64,000 nucleotides of DNA, taken from Xenorhabdus hominickii. Lineage in GTDB: Bacteria; Pseudomonadota; Gammaproteobacteria; Enterobacterales; Enterobacteriaceae. Positions 1 to 6,705 of this stretch are shown here, one piece after another. A model generated the notes under the pieces. It made no database searches, was not told the DNA's origin, and saw only the letters and a list, made by a program, of their open reading frames with translations. Location: NCBI RefSeq assembly GCF_002632725.1, contig NZ_NJAI01000009.1, positions 38,379-102,378 of the forward strand, given 5' to 3'. Position 1 is the stretch's first letter. The number at the start of each line of letters is the position of its first letter. A program made the translations under genes and the position numbers.

Positions 1-48
1 AGGGGGCTGTGTCAACGTTATAACTATATAGATAAAACAGATGAGTTT

Positions 49-303
49 TTATTTCTTGAATAATGGCAAGTGGTTCTCTGTACGCCATTTTTTAACGCGG
101 GCCAGAACACCTTCTGGAGAGTCATCTTCACCCTCTTCTGGATAAAAAATCACATCACTCCCGTCTGGGTGTTGAGTAAGATGTTCAAACTCGGTAACAG
201 CATCTACATCTTGTTGTTCTGTATCGTGATCACTGTTAAAAATTTTTGTTACAAAGGCCAAAAATTCAGCTTCAGTATAATCTTCAAGTTTATTTTTGCT
301 CAT
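49..303 (-). CDS. Colicin E-type (Im2/Im9 family) immunity protein
   Basis: An 84-residue acidic protein that should bind and neutralise the nuclease domain encoded just upstream, protecting the producer cell. Family signatures seen: the N-terminal DYTEAEFLAFV helix, then HPDGSDVIFYPEEGEDDSPEGV, split here as HPDGSDVIFY and EEGEDDSPEG, the helix III/loop segment that contacts the HNH DNase in Im9-type proteins. Length matches the family (about 85). It starts 13 bases after the colicin stop on the same strand, the usual colicin-immunity order, with an AGAG motif 8 bases before the ATG. No lysis gene is visible before the window edge. Confidence 0.93.
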   Translation of the reverse strand: MSKNKLEDYTEAEFLAFVTKIFNSDHDTEQQDVDAVTEFEHLTQHPDGSDVIFYPEEGEDDSPEGVLARVKKWRTENHLPLFKK

Positions 304-316
304 AAGTCAATCTCTG

Positions 317-2242
317 TTATTTCGAATGAATTTTAATGTGGTGTTTTGGGGTGACAACTCGCAGATTATCAACATTATAGACTTCACCGCCGTGCTGAAT
401 TTCGTCAACATGGTGCAGTTCGAGTTTTTTTCTGCCACCAACCTGATCTTTTGTACGGGCAAATGGTGCTCTTCCTTTTGCAATCGCCTTTTTATTGGCC
501 TTTGTTTTTACGTTTTGTGCTAATTTAGGAGTTATTCCCACTTCGGTCCATATGGCTTCCCTCAGTTTATCAAATGAACTAAATTTTTTCCCTCTTAGCT
601 TATCTGCTATTTCTTTGGGAATAGGTGAGCCTAATTGTTTAGATACATTTTCCAGCCATTTTTCACCAACATCTGTACCATCTCCTGTTGCTATGCCGGG
701 TTTATCTCGCGCTTTTTTAGATTCTTTCTCGACTTTTTCTTTTTTTTCTTTTTTCTTATTTTCTGCTTTATTGCGGTCTTCCATTACCGGAGCTAATTCT
801 TGTTTGGCTTTATTAATGTTTTTATCAGCTTCGATTAATCTCTTTCCTAATTGCTCATAACCCATCGATACTCCAACAATTCCTGCGCCTAAAGTAGCAA
901 CAGCTCCAGGAGTACTATTGATTTTCATCCAATTTTTTTTGAGATAAGGTTTCATTCCTTCTTTTAATAAAACATCAATTAATGCCTTATCACTAATTTT
1001 TATCTCTGTTTTCGTAAATGTAAATTGTTCTTTGGTTTGCTGAAATACCAACGGGTTCTCTACAGGGTTAGTTAATGTTCGACCCTCAGGTGAATCCAAA
1101 AGCTGATTCAGACGATTTTGTTTTTCCTGATATACACTATCAATACTTGCAAATTCTTTCTGAGCTTCATCCAATTCTAATCCTGCGGCTAATAGAGGGT
1201 TCTCTGCCAACCATTCCTGTTCTCTTTTTTTCGTCGCTTCTAATTGTGCCTTCTCTTCTGCTTCTGTAGGTACTTTGGAAACAGAAATATAAATAGGGTC
1301 ATGCTTACCATCAAAATCGAGAATGGCGTGATGGGTATCATCCGCCGCTGTCGGTGAAAATATTCCCACCTCAGGGGCTGTATTCACTTGAGTTTTATTT
1401 AGTTGGGATAAAGAACTTGAGTTATCAACAGTAATCTGCATAGGCTTCATCCCAGCAATAACCTGAGCAGAATAAACATTAGGCTTACTTGTTTTTTCGG
1501 CTTTGACTACACGAACTTCGGTAGGCTGCCTTGTAATCGCTATTTGTCGTTGTTGGTTTTTTGTATCAACAACAGGCTGAGTAACCACCTTTGTAAGCAC
1601 TTTACCTAGTTCACGAATGCGTTCCATTGAAATGGACGCAGCAAGGATTTCTGCTACCGGAAGTGTAGTCACGTGAAACAGATCACTGACATTAACCTTT
1701 GCTGCTTCTTTTCTAGCCTCGTCGAGCATTTGCTGCTGTAATTTTGCAGCATATTCCTTTCGTCCATCTTCCAGACTCATCAGCAATGATGCAACTTTCC
1801 CTACTGGAGTATTTCTTGTTGCACGAGCTAGATGTGCGGCATAGGGTTTAACATTGTCTATATAATCGCCCCAATTATTGAAAGGGTTATCAGGCACTTT
1901 AGTACAAACTGTTGCGTTTATAGTCCCTCCAATGGAAAAAGCCGCCACTGGATAGCCGGGCTTGACTAATCGGAGATCAGCTACAGCGTATCTTGATGAA
2001 TTGGCCGCTTGTTTACCACCCCATCTACCACTACCACCGCTATTACCGCTATTGCTGCCATCTGGACCGGAACTACCACCCCAGTTACCATTACTCCATC
2101 CGTTATTTTCTGAGCTCCATCCCGAATGATCTGAATAAGCAGCATTACCATTATTTCTACCATCGCCGCCGAAACCAGTTGGGCCGCCATTGATGCCGCC
2201 ACTCGAACTGCTGTTATGACCTATTCCATCTCCGCCACTCAT
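317..2242 (-). CDS. Colicin E-type bacteriocin with C-terminal HNH DNase domain
   Basis: A 641-residue secreted DNase bacteriocin that kills related bacteria. Residues 1-75 are a Gly/Asn/Ser-rich translocation region starting MSGGDGIGHNSS, like colicins E2-E9, with a TolB-box-like SGWSSENNGW. A globular translocation domain and a Lys/Glu-rich coiled coil (about 330-520) follow. The C-terminus is the HNH DNase: GKATG-like spacer, PIPKEIADKLRGKKF, and the ββα-metal residues H610, H611, N626, H635 and H639, with the same spacing as ColE9 H102/H103/N118/H127/H131. The coiled-coil receptor segment differs from BtuB-binding E colicins as I remember them, so the receptor may differ. RBS AAGGAG lies 8 bases before the ATG; a LexA box lies upstream. 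Confidence 0.93.
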   Translation of the reverse strand: MSGGDGIGHNSSSSGGINGGPTGFGGDGRNNGNAAYSDHSGWSSENNGWSNGNWGGSSGPDGSNSGNSGGSGRWGGKQAANSSRYAVADLRLVKPGYPVAAFSIGGTINATVCTKVPDNPFNNWGDYIDNVKPYAAHLARATRNTPVGKVASLLMSLEDGRKEYAAKLQQQMLDEARKEAAKVNVSDLFHVTTLPVAEILAASISMERIRELGKVLTKVVTQPVVDTKNQQRQIAITRQPTEVRVVKAEKTSKPNVYSAQVIAGMKPMQITVDNSSSLSQLNKTQVNTAPEVGIFSPTAADDTHHAILDFDGKHDPIYISVSKVPTEAEEKAQLEATKKREQEWLAENPLLAAGLELDEAQKEFASIDSVYQEKQNRLNQLLDSPEGRTLTNPVENPLVFQQTKEQFTFTKTEIKISDKALIDVLLKEGMKPYLKKNWMKINSTPGAVATLGAGIVGVSMGYEQLGKRLIEADKNINKAKQELAPVMEDRNKAENKKKEKKEKVEKESKKARDKPGIATGDGTDVGEKWLENVSKQLGSPIPKEIADKLRGKKFSSFDKLREAIWTEVGITPKLAQNVKTKANKKAIAKGRAPFARTKDQVGGRKKLELHHVDEIQHGGEVYNVDNLRVVTPKHHIKIHSK

Positions 2243-2324
2243 AATGAATCTCCTTTTCTCAATGAGTTTTGATTAAAAATCCGTTTAAAATGTTATGGCT
2301 GTGTATATAATGAACTTATAGATA

Positions 2325-2340
2325 CTGTTTTTATATACAG
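2325..2340 (-). promoter_or_regulatory. LexA (SOS) box of the colicin promoter
   Basis: The 16 bases fit the consensus CTGT-N8-ACAG exactly, with an A/T spacer. They lie about 80 bases upstream of the colicin ATG, where colicin operators usually sit. A second, degenerate half (CTGT at 2343-2346) overlaps the flank, reminiscent of the paired overlapping boxes of colicin genes. This predicts SOS induction of the colicin-immunity operon. Confidence 0.85.
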
Positions 2341-2575
2341 TACTGTGATACTATAAATTTCATAACTAATAAAGTCAAAAATTTTTTATCTATTTTGTAT
2401 GCTGTTTTTATCGATGCTGTGGTTGGTGTTTCACAGAGATCTCAGTCACAGAAGGGAAATATACGAGTTTATATTTTGCATCTATTCTAGGGATGGTTGA
2501 TTAACCAATTGAATATAACTATAAAAATGATTTTATCTAGTGAGTTTTGAGAGAGTTGGTGTAAATTTATGACTC

Positions 2576-2998
2576 CTAAGTAAGATCATTTTCGGGAGCA
2601 TTTTTATAAACCTCAGCTACAAGTGAATGATAAATTTCTTGATTGATATCACATGCTACCGAAATCAGATCATGTAGTTCGGGTGAACAAGTGTTGCTGG
2701 TTTTGTCGAGAATAACTTCAAATAAAGAGGTTCCTAAGCCCGCCTGATGCATTGCCTGATCTAATGAGATAGGTCGCGTATGTTTTATGTAACTCAGTAA
2801 TTTTAGTGCCAATGGTTTTGATGAATGCTTCAACAGTGCATGGTGAACGTCCTGATTGATATCACTCACCAGTGCAATCAGGTTATTTAAATCTATTGAG
2901 CACTCATTTCTCGCTTTTTCGAAAATGAATTTGAATAGAGACGTTGCCAAACCTGCACGGTACACAGCTTGTTTTAGTGGGATAGGGTTACTACACAC
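2576..2998 (-). CDS. Unrecognised 140-aa protein made of two tandem repeats
   Basis: Function unknown. The protein is an internal duplication: residues about 7-60 and 73-127 align, sharing QA-x-x-x-AGL-x-TSLF near the start and C-S-x-x-L-x-x-LI-x-x-x-x-DINQ-x-x-H near the end. Each repeat is about 66 residues and predicted helical. No signal peptide or membrane segment is visible. The start is backed by GAGG 4-5 bases before the ATG. It lies downstream of the Ner-like regulator gene on the same strand (44 bases between them) and upstream of the colicin, so a regulatory or colicin-related role is possible but only positional. Confidence 0.6.
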   Translation of the reverse strand: MCSNPIPLKQAVYRAGLATSLFKFIFEKARNECSIDLNNLIALVSDINQDVHHALLKHSSKPLALKLLSYIKHTRPISLDQAMHQAGLGTSLFEVILDKTSNTCSPELHDLISVACDINQEIYHSLVAEVYKNAPENDLT

Positions 2999-3041
2999 AT
3001 CTTACCTCTACAATTACTGAGATAGGGTAACAAATTGATAA

Positions 3042-3305
3042 CTATTTCTGATAATTGTTGCGAGGCTTACGTTCAATAAGTTGACCATTTATGTCGGTGT
3101 ATCGACTAGGCCAGATTTCTGAGGGATGTAATTTGAGGTAGTTAGCTATAATCCATTCGCCTTTAGGCCAAGGGCGTGTCAGAGCATTTGCTAATGTTGA
3201 TGAGCTGAGTCCTGCTTCACGGGAGATTGCCGCTAAGGTTGTACCGCGCTTACGTAATGCTGCGATAATATCGGCTTGATGCCAGTCTTTTTTGGTATTG
3301 ATCAT
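3042..3305 (-). CDS. Ner/Nlp-family DNA-binding regulator
   Basis: An 87-residue helix-turn-helix protein of the Mu Ner / SfsB (Nlp) family. Seen: DWHQADIIAALRKRGTTLAAIS at the N-terminus (first helix of this family), then the HTH REAGLSSSTLANAL, then the family C-terminal block GEWIIANYLKLHPSEIWPSRY. Ner proteins repress early transcription in transposable phages; here the target is unknown. Length is normal (75-95). The leader upstream (about 3306-3511) is unusually rich in hairpins. Confidence 0.85.
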   Translation of the reverse strand: MINTKKDWHQADIIAALRKRGTTLAAISREAGLSSSTLANALTRPWPKGEWIIANYLKLHPSEIWPSRYTDINGQLIERKPRNNYQK

Positions 3306-3340
3306 TCCTGCTACCCTTCCACTAATTAATATTGATGGTG

Positions 3341-3511
3341 GCGATTCAAGACAGGGTTCGCGGACCGGGAGCTATCTTCCGGCAAGGCATTAGCCTTCCC
3401 TGCCTGAATCGCCATTGAAAGGGCGATAGCAGACACACTGGTAGAAACTTCCTACCAGTGGATAGCTCTTAACAAGGCCGCGACGCCTTGACCATTGGAT
3501 TTTGCCAATGG
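3341..3511. other. Hairpin-rich intergenic segment (possible structured RNA)
   Basis: Several inverted repeats crowd into 170 bases: gcgattc..gaatcgc closing 3341-3412 with cagggt/ccctg beside it, aaggc-atta-gcctt at 3384-3397, cactggtag/ctaccagtg at 3436-3460 (9-bp perfect arms), gagctatc (3369-3376) paired with gatagctc (3461-3468), caaggc/gccttg at 3473-3490, and ccattgg/ccaatgg at 3492-3511. No open frame covers it. It is GC-richer than its surroundings. It could be a structured leader of the Ner-like gene, an independent RNA or a mobile-element end; I recognise no known family. Confidence 0.45.
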
Positions 3512-3555
3512 CGGGGCTACTTTAACTGATTGGTTTATCAGATTCAATAAGCGAA

Positions 3556-3678
3556 TCAGTATAATGACATCTCATCCTCGTTAAGCCGTAAGTTACGCAA
3601 ACTCAGGGCATAAGCCAGATACCGGCGAACACACTGGGCAATGATATCGGCGGAATTAATGAAGGCATTTGAAGGCTT
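3556..3678 (-). pseudogene. Remnant of an IS6-like transposase N-terminus
   Basis: Reading the minus strand from 3678 gives a short open stretch with FINSADIIAQCVRRYLAYAL followed by SLRNLRLNEDE and a stop. This resembles the first helices of IS6/IS26-type transposases (FxxDIIxxxVRWYLxYxLSxRxLxE). There is no start codon and the catalytic DDE core is absent, so it is a non-functional fragment. The assignment rests on about 35 residues. Confidence 0.45.
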
Positions 3679-3779
3679 TTAGGATCTGGAGCATCGTTCT
3701 GGAGTCGCTCAAAAATCGGCAAGTTTATCTGATGTTCCGTTAATACGACAGAACCACCATAATAATGGGTCTTGTGTGT

Positions 3780-3805
3780 ATCTTTAAAAATGCCATATAC
3801 TTATG
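3780..3805 (+). promoter_or_regulatory. Probable promoter of vapBC
   Basis: A TATACT-type -10 within ccatatacttatgct (about 3788-3800) precedes the antitoxin ATG by about 40 bases, followed by AAAAGGAT as ribosome site. VapBC operons normally autoregulate here. No clear -35 was identified, so confidence is moderate. Confidence 0.4.
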
Positions 3806-3837
3806 CTACATAGCAGGAATTTAAAAGGATAAACACT

Positions 3838-4080
3838 ATGATCCAGCAAGGTAAAGTCTTTATGAGTAATCGAACTCAAAATGTTCGCTTACCGGCAGGT
3901 ACTCGTTTCCCTGATAATGTTAAAGAGGTTATTGTTCGGGTTAGCGGAAAGGAACGTATAATTTCCCCCGTCCAAAACGCATGGGATAGCTTTTTCTTAT
4001 CAGATCAATCTGTAACAGATGATTTTTTGCCAAACAGAGCTGATCAGATAACAAGCGAAAGAGAATCCTTCGATGATTAA
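3838..4080 (+). CDS. vapB: VapB-type antitoxin (AbrB/MazE fold)
   Basis: An 80-residue antitoxin. The swapped-hairpin DNA-binding signature is clear: KVFMSNRTQNVRLPAGTRFP then VKEVIVRVSG-x-ERIISP, followed by WDSFF and an acidic C-terminal tail that should bind the toxin. The start at 3838 is backed by AAGGAT 8 bases upstream; an internal ATG at 3862 falls inside the conserved domain, so is less likely. The gene overlaps vapC by 8 bases, the usual translational coupling of this family. Confidence 0.9.
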   Translation: MIQQGKVFMSNRTQNVRLPAGTRFPDNVKEVIVRVSGKERIISPVQNAWDSFFLSDQSVTDDFLPNRADQITSERESFDD

Positions 4081-4477
4081 ATATTTATTAGATACAAATA
4101 TCGTAATATTTACGATTAAACGTAAACTAGAATATCTATTACCCAAATTTAATCAACACACTAATCAACTAGCTATTTCTGCAATAACTCTCGCAGAGTT
4201 AATTTTCGGCGCTGAAAAAAGCATGAATCCCACTAAAAATCTAGCCACTGTTAATGACTTTGTCTCACGTTTGACCGTTTTACCTTATGACGAACAAGCA
4301 GCATTTCACTACGGTGATATAAGGGCTATTCTTGAAAAAAAGGAAAAACGTATTGGTGATAACGACTTACACATAGCGGCTCATGCCAGAAGCAAAGGAC
4401 TTATTGTAGTAACAAATAATACAAGAGAGTTTGAAAGAGTTGATGGATTAAGAATAGAAGATTGGACTAATCCCTAA
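4073..4477 (+). CDS. vapC: VapC toxin, PIN-domain ribonuclease
   Basis: A 134-residue PIN-domain endoribonuclease, the toxin of the pair. Family members cleave RNA, the enteric ones typically initiator tRNA; the target here is not shown. The acidic Mg2+ site is intact: YLLDTNI (D7), ITLAELIFGAEK (E42), and IGDNDLHIAAHA, with VTNNTREFERVDGL at the end. Full-length with no frame damage. It overlaps vapB by 8 bases and is followed at once by a hairpin terminator, so this is a complete two-gene module. Confidence 0.92.
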   Translation: MIKYLLDTNIVIFTIKRKLEYLLPKFNQHTNQLAISAITLAELIFGAEKSMNPTKNLATVNDFVSRLTVLPYDEQAAFHYGDIRAILEKKEKRIGDNDLHIAAHARSKGLIVVTNNTREFERVDGLRIEDWTNP

Positions 4478-4483
4478 TACGAA

Positions 4484-4509
4484 AAAACCAGTAACTTACT
4501 GGCTTTTTA
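4484..4509 (+). terminator. Rho-independent terminator after vapC
   Basis: Stem ccagtaa/ttactgg flanked by an A-run before and a T-run after (aaaaacc..ggcttttt), 7 bases past the vapC stop. The symmetrical A/T runs would let it work in both directions. Confidence 0.75.
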
Positions 4510-4569
4510 ACATAAAGCTGTCTTAGCAAGAATTGCCGTAAACCTTCACCCAATGCGGGCGAAGAGCAG

Positions 4570-4970
4570 TCACGTCTGTTTGCCTAATGGAAGCATCAGC
4601 ATGTATGGCTCCAACGGTGACTGGGCTTCGCCAAGACGCGCATAGAATGTTCGGGCGCTCTCATCAAGTGAGTGGACGATTATAGCTGAAATGCCCACCT
4701 GTTCTGCCGTGCTGGCGACACGCTTCCAAGCATCCTGAAGAAGCAATGCACCGAGCTTCTTCCCCTGGCCAGACGGCCAAGAAGCACTACAGGGATAGGA
4801 TTTGGCATATCGCGTTTAAGTGATGGTGTAGATTCAATATGATTAATTGAACCAGCGCTTAAACAATAATAACCGATAACGTCTTTTGTGCCTTCTTTGC
4901 AAATAACAAATGTGCGGCTCGCGTCGAGCTTATTATTTTTTAAAGCCCAGCATGAAAGTCATTCGTTTAA
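4570..4970 (-). pseudogene. Frameshifted, truncated GNAT acetyltransferase toxin (TacT-like)
   Basis: The minus strand reads LDASRTFVICKEGTKDVIGY, YYCLSAGSINHIE, MPNPIPVVLLGRLA, then a frame change, then GQGKKLGALLLQDAWKRV, VGISAIIVHSLDESARTFY and the usual PMxxMLPL-like end before a stop at 4570. This is the tRNA-aminoacyl acetyltransferase toxin family (TacT/AtaT). The segment carrying the start of the acetyl-CoA loop has a short deletion causing the shift, and the N-terminus is missing beyond about 4965. No DUF1778 antitoxin partner remains beside it. A full-length relative lies at 16563. Confidence 0.8.
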
Positions 4971-5018
4971 TGTTTCATGCTGGCAATAAAAATTACTTAT
5001 ATTGTGTTCATCCGTTAA

Positions 5019-5162
5019 AGAGAAGAAAAGCTTAAGCGAATATTAGGTTTCCTCAAAGGAAAGGGTAATGTTCCTGCCAATTTTGACGGTATGAACAGTG
5101 CCGAAATTGTTGATATGTTCGAAGGAAAAAATAGAGTAAGAGTTAGGAATATACGTTTTTAA
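5019..5162 (+). pseudogene. Unidentified open fragment without a start codon
   Basis: Open frame of 47 residues after a stop at 5016: it contains LGFLKGKGNVPANFDGM, NSAEIVDMFEGKNRVRVRN and IRF before TAA. The composition looks protein-like, but there is no plausible start and the preceding sequence is disrupted. Possibly the C-terminus of a lost accessory gene; family not recognised. Confidence 0.3.
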
Positions 5163-5239
5163 ATAATGATTGTAGTAATATCTCATTTCATGGGCGTATG
5201 AACACGCTTTCAATATAGTCTTGTATCACGGAGGATAAA

Positions 5240-5761
5240 ATGGCTATAAACGGAGGAAATGTTGGCAGCGAGGTCGTTAAAGAAACGGGTCTTCGGTCAA
5301 TGCTTGAAGCTGGCGCTAAATTAGGTTTAAAACCAACTTTTAAAATGTCTGATTTTATTGGGAAATCACAAGGGTTTAAATTAACATTCGGCAGTTCTGA
5401 ATGGGAAGATGAATATAATTACGACGTATATGATGTTTATGTCAATGGGGTTTCATTAGAGAGTAACAGAGAATCGAATCTTGGTGCTTTTTGGGAATTT
5501 GGCGGTAGCCCATCAGGAAAGATAATTTTTGAATCAATGAGATTGACTCAGCTTTATCTTTACAGAGATGATTGGAGAGAGGTTGGGGTGCTTATTTTTA
5601 AACCGCACACTATAAGACGAGATTTAACTGTAACAATAGACGGAGTATCTCAGGTTTTTCAATGGCGAGATCGTAATTCATGTCATGTTTCTGATGATCC
5701 GTCTCAACCATTTATCGCAAAGCTAAAATCAGGCCAAACGTTAACAGTAAGCATCAAATAA
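5240..5761 (+). CDS. Unrecognised 173-aa protein, probably β-rich
   Basis: Function unknown. Strong ribosome site GGAGG 7 bases before the ATG. After an N-terminal helix (GSEVVKETGLRSMLEAGAKL) the sequence alternates hydrophobic and polar residues, as in a β-sandwich, with aromatic-rich segments DEYNYDVYDVYVNG and LYLYRDDWREVGVLIF. No signal peptide or membrane segment. It stands alone between a decayed region and a terminator hairpin and reads against the genes downstream, so it looks like a single-gene accessory insert. Confidence 0.6.
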   Translation: MAINGGNVGSEVVKETGLRSMLEAGAKLGLKPTFKMSDFIGKSQGFKLTFGSSEWEDEYNYDVYDVYVNGVSLESNRESNLGAFWEFGGSPSGKIIFESMRLTQLYLYRDDWREVGVLIFKPHTIRRDLTVTIDGVSQVFQWRDRNSCHVSDDPSQPFIAKLKSGQTLTVSIK

Positions 5762-5785
5762 ATGCAGATTTCAAAATTTGTAAAT

Positions 5786-5806
5786 GAGGCCGCATTAAGC
5801 GGCCTC
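5786..5806 (+). terminator. Hairpin terminator between convergent genes
   Basis: Perfect 8-bp stem gaggccgc/gcggcctc with loop attaa, 25 bases after the stop of the 173-aa gene and 23 bases before the end of the convergent antitoxin gene. It has no strong T-run, so it may act mainly as a pause or a bidirectional barrier. Confidence 0.6.
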
Positions 5807-5828
5807 GATTAATCTGAATTGATTTATC

Positions 5829-6203
5829 TTAATCTAATGTTAGTTGTGTTGGTCTGCAATTATAAAGTGTTGATAATTTTTCCAATGTTGCTTGTCGTGG
5901 ACGTTCTGATTTTTCAAACTGAGAGATCGCGGCTTGTGTTATTCCCAGTTTTTCAGCTACTTCTGTCTGTGATATACCTCGATACATACGCCATGCAGCA
6001 TGAAGGGTAATTTCTTCATCAACCATGATGCTGATTACTTCATGAGGAATAGTTTCATCGTCATTAGAGCCTTTGGTGTAAGGAATGCTGACATAATCTT
6101 CATCACGATCCACCGCTGCAAGCAAGCGTTCATACTCCTCAATAGGAAGCACTACAGCCTGCTTGTTGCCGTTCTCATCTGTAATAAACTGGATACCAGC
6201 CAT
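5829..6203 (-). CDS. Antitoxin with Phd-like N-terminus and XRE-type HTH
   Basis: 124 residues. The N-terminal third (GIQFITDENGNKQAVVLPIE then EYERLLAA) resembles the Phd/YefM-style edge of prevent-host-death antitoxins. The C-terminal third is an XRE HTH: GISQTEVAEKLGITQAAISQ followed by FEKSERPRQATLEKLS. The gene lies 72 bases after the RelE-like toxin gene on the same strand, giving the inverted toxin-first order. It should neutralise the toxin and bind the palindrome at 6612-6643. Confidence 0.82.
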   Translation of the reverse strand: MAGIQFITDENGNKQAVVLPIEEYERLLAAVDRDEDYVSIPYTKGSNDDETIPHEVISIMVDEEITLHAAWRMYRGISQTEVAEKLGITQAAISQFEKSERPRQATLEKLSTLYNCRPTQLTLD

Positions 6204-6275
6204 ATTATCTCCAATAGTGTGTTGACCCTTACATTTATAAAGGAAAAAGCTGGCGGGTATTCCCCGCCATGTCAG

Positions 6276-6539
6276 TCAATATGTATTTGTTTGTCTTCGC
6301 TTAACTTCCTGTACTTCTAAAATTTTCGGTTCTTTGCCAGAAAGCTCAAAAAGGATTCGGTAGTCACCTACTCTTAACCTATATCTGGCTTCTGTTTCCG
6401 CTAATTTTTTGATATCCAAATCTACAAGTGGGAAACCAGTAAGCAAACTGACTTTGTTTTTTATCGCTTTCTGGTATCTCGTGTCGATCCTGATCAGCTG
6501 CTTGGTTGCTGCTTTAGACCAAACCACTTTGACCATCAA
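6276..6539 (-). CDS. RelE/ParE-superfamily toxin
   Basis: An 87-residue basic protein with the RelE/ParE fold pattern: VVWSKAATKQLIRIDTRYQK at the N-terminus, the central LTGFPLVDLDIKKLA, and the β-strand core YRLRVGDYRILFEL ending ILEVQEVKRRQTNTY. RelE members cleave mRNA in the ribosomal A site; ParE members poison gyrase. I cannot separate the two by eye, although VGDYRILFE and the Tyr/Arg-rich end favour RelE. First gene of the pair, with the operator palindrome about 70 bases upstream of its start. Confidence 0.82.
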   Translation of the reverse strand: MMVKVVWSKAATKQLIRIDTRYQKAIKNKVSLLTGFPLVDLDIKKLAETEARYRLRVGDYRILFELSGKEPKILEVQEVKRRQTNTY

Positions 6540-6611
6540 TTTCCCCTATTTTTAAAGAGCATTTCCGTTTTAAGAATGACTTAATTATAAGTATTAATGC
6601 TTATATTTGTC

Positions 6612-6643
6612 AATATAGACTTATATAAATATAAGTCTATATT
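6612..6643. promoter_or_regulatory. Long palindrome, likely operator of the toxin-antitoxin pair
   Basis: Perfect 14-bp arms (aatatagacttata and its complement) around taaa. The site sits upstream of the toxin gene and downstream of the ligase stop. Extended AT-rich palindromes of this kind are typical targets of dimeric HTH antitoxins. A degenerate half-copy (taagtattaatgctta) lies just before it. Confidence 0.7.
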
Positions 6644-6705
6644 GTTAACGGCCTAACTAATATTTAAACATACGCTCGATGGCTAAAATGAATGTTCACA
6701 ATTCT

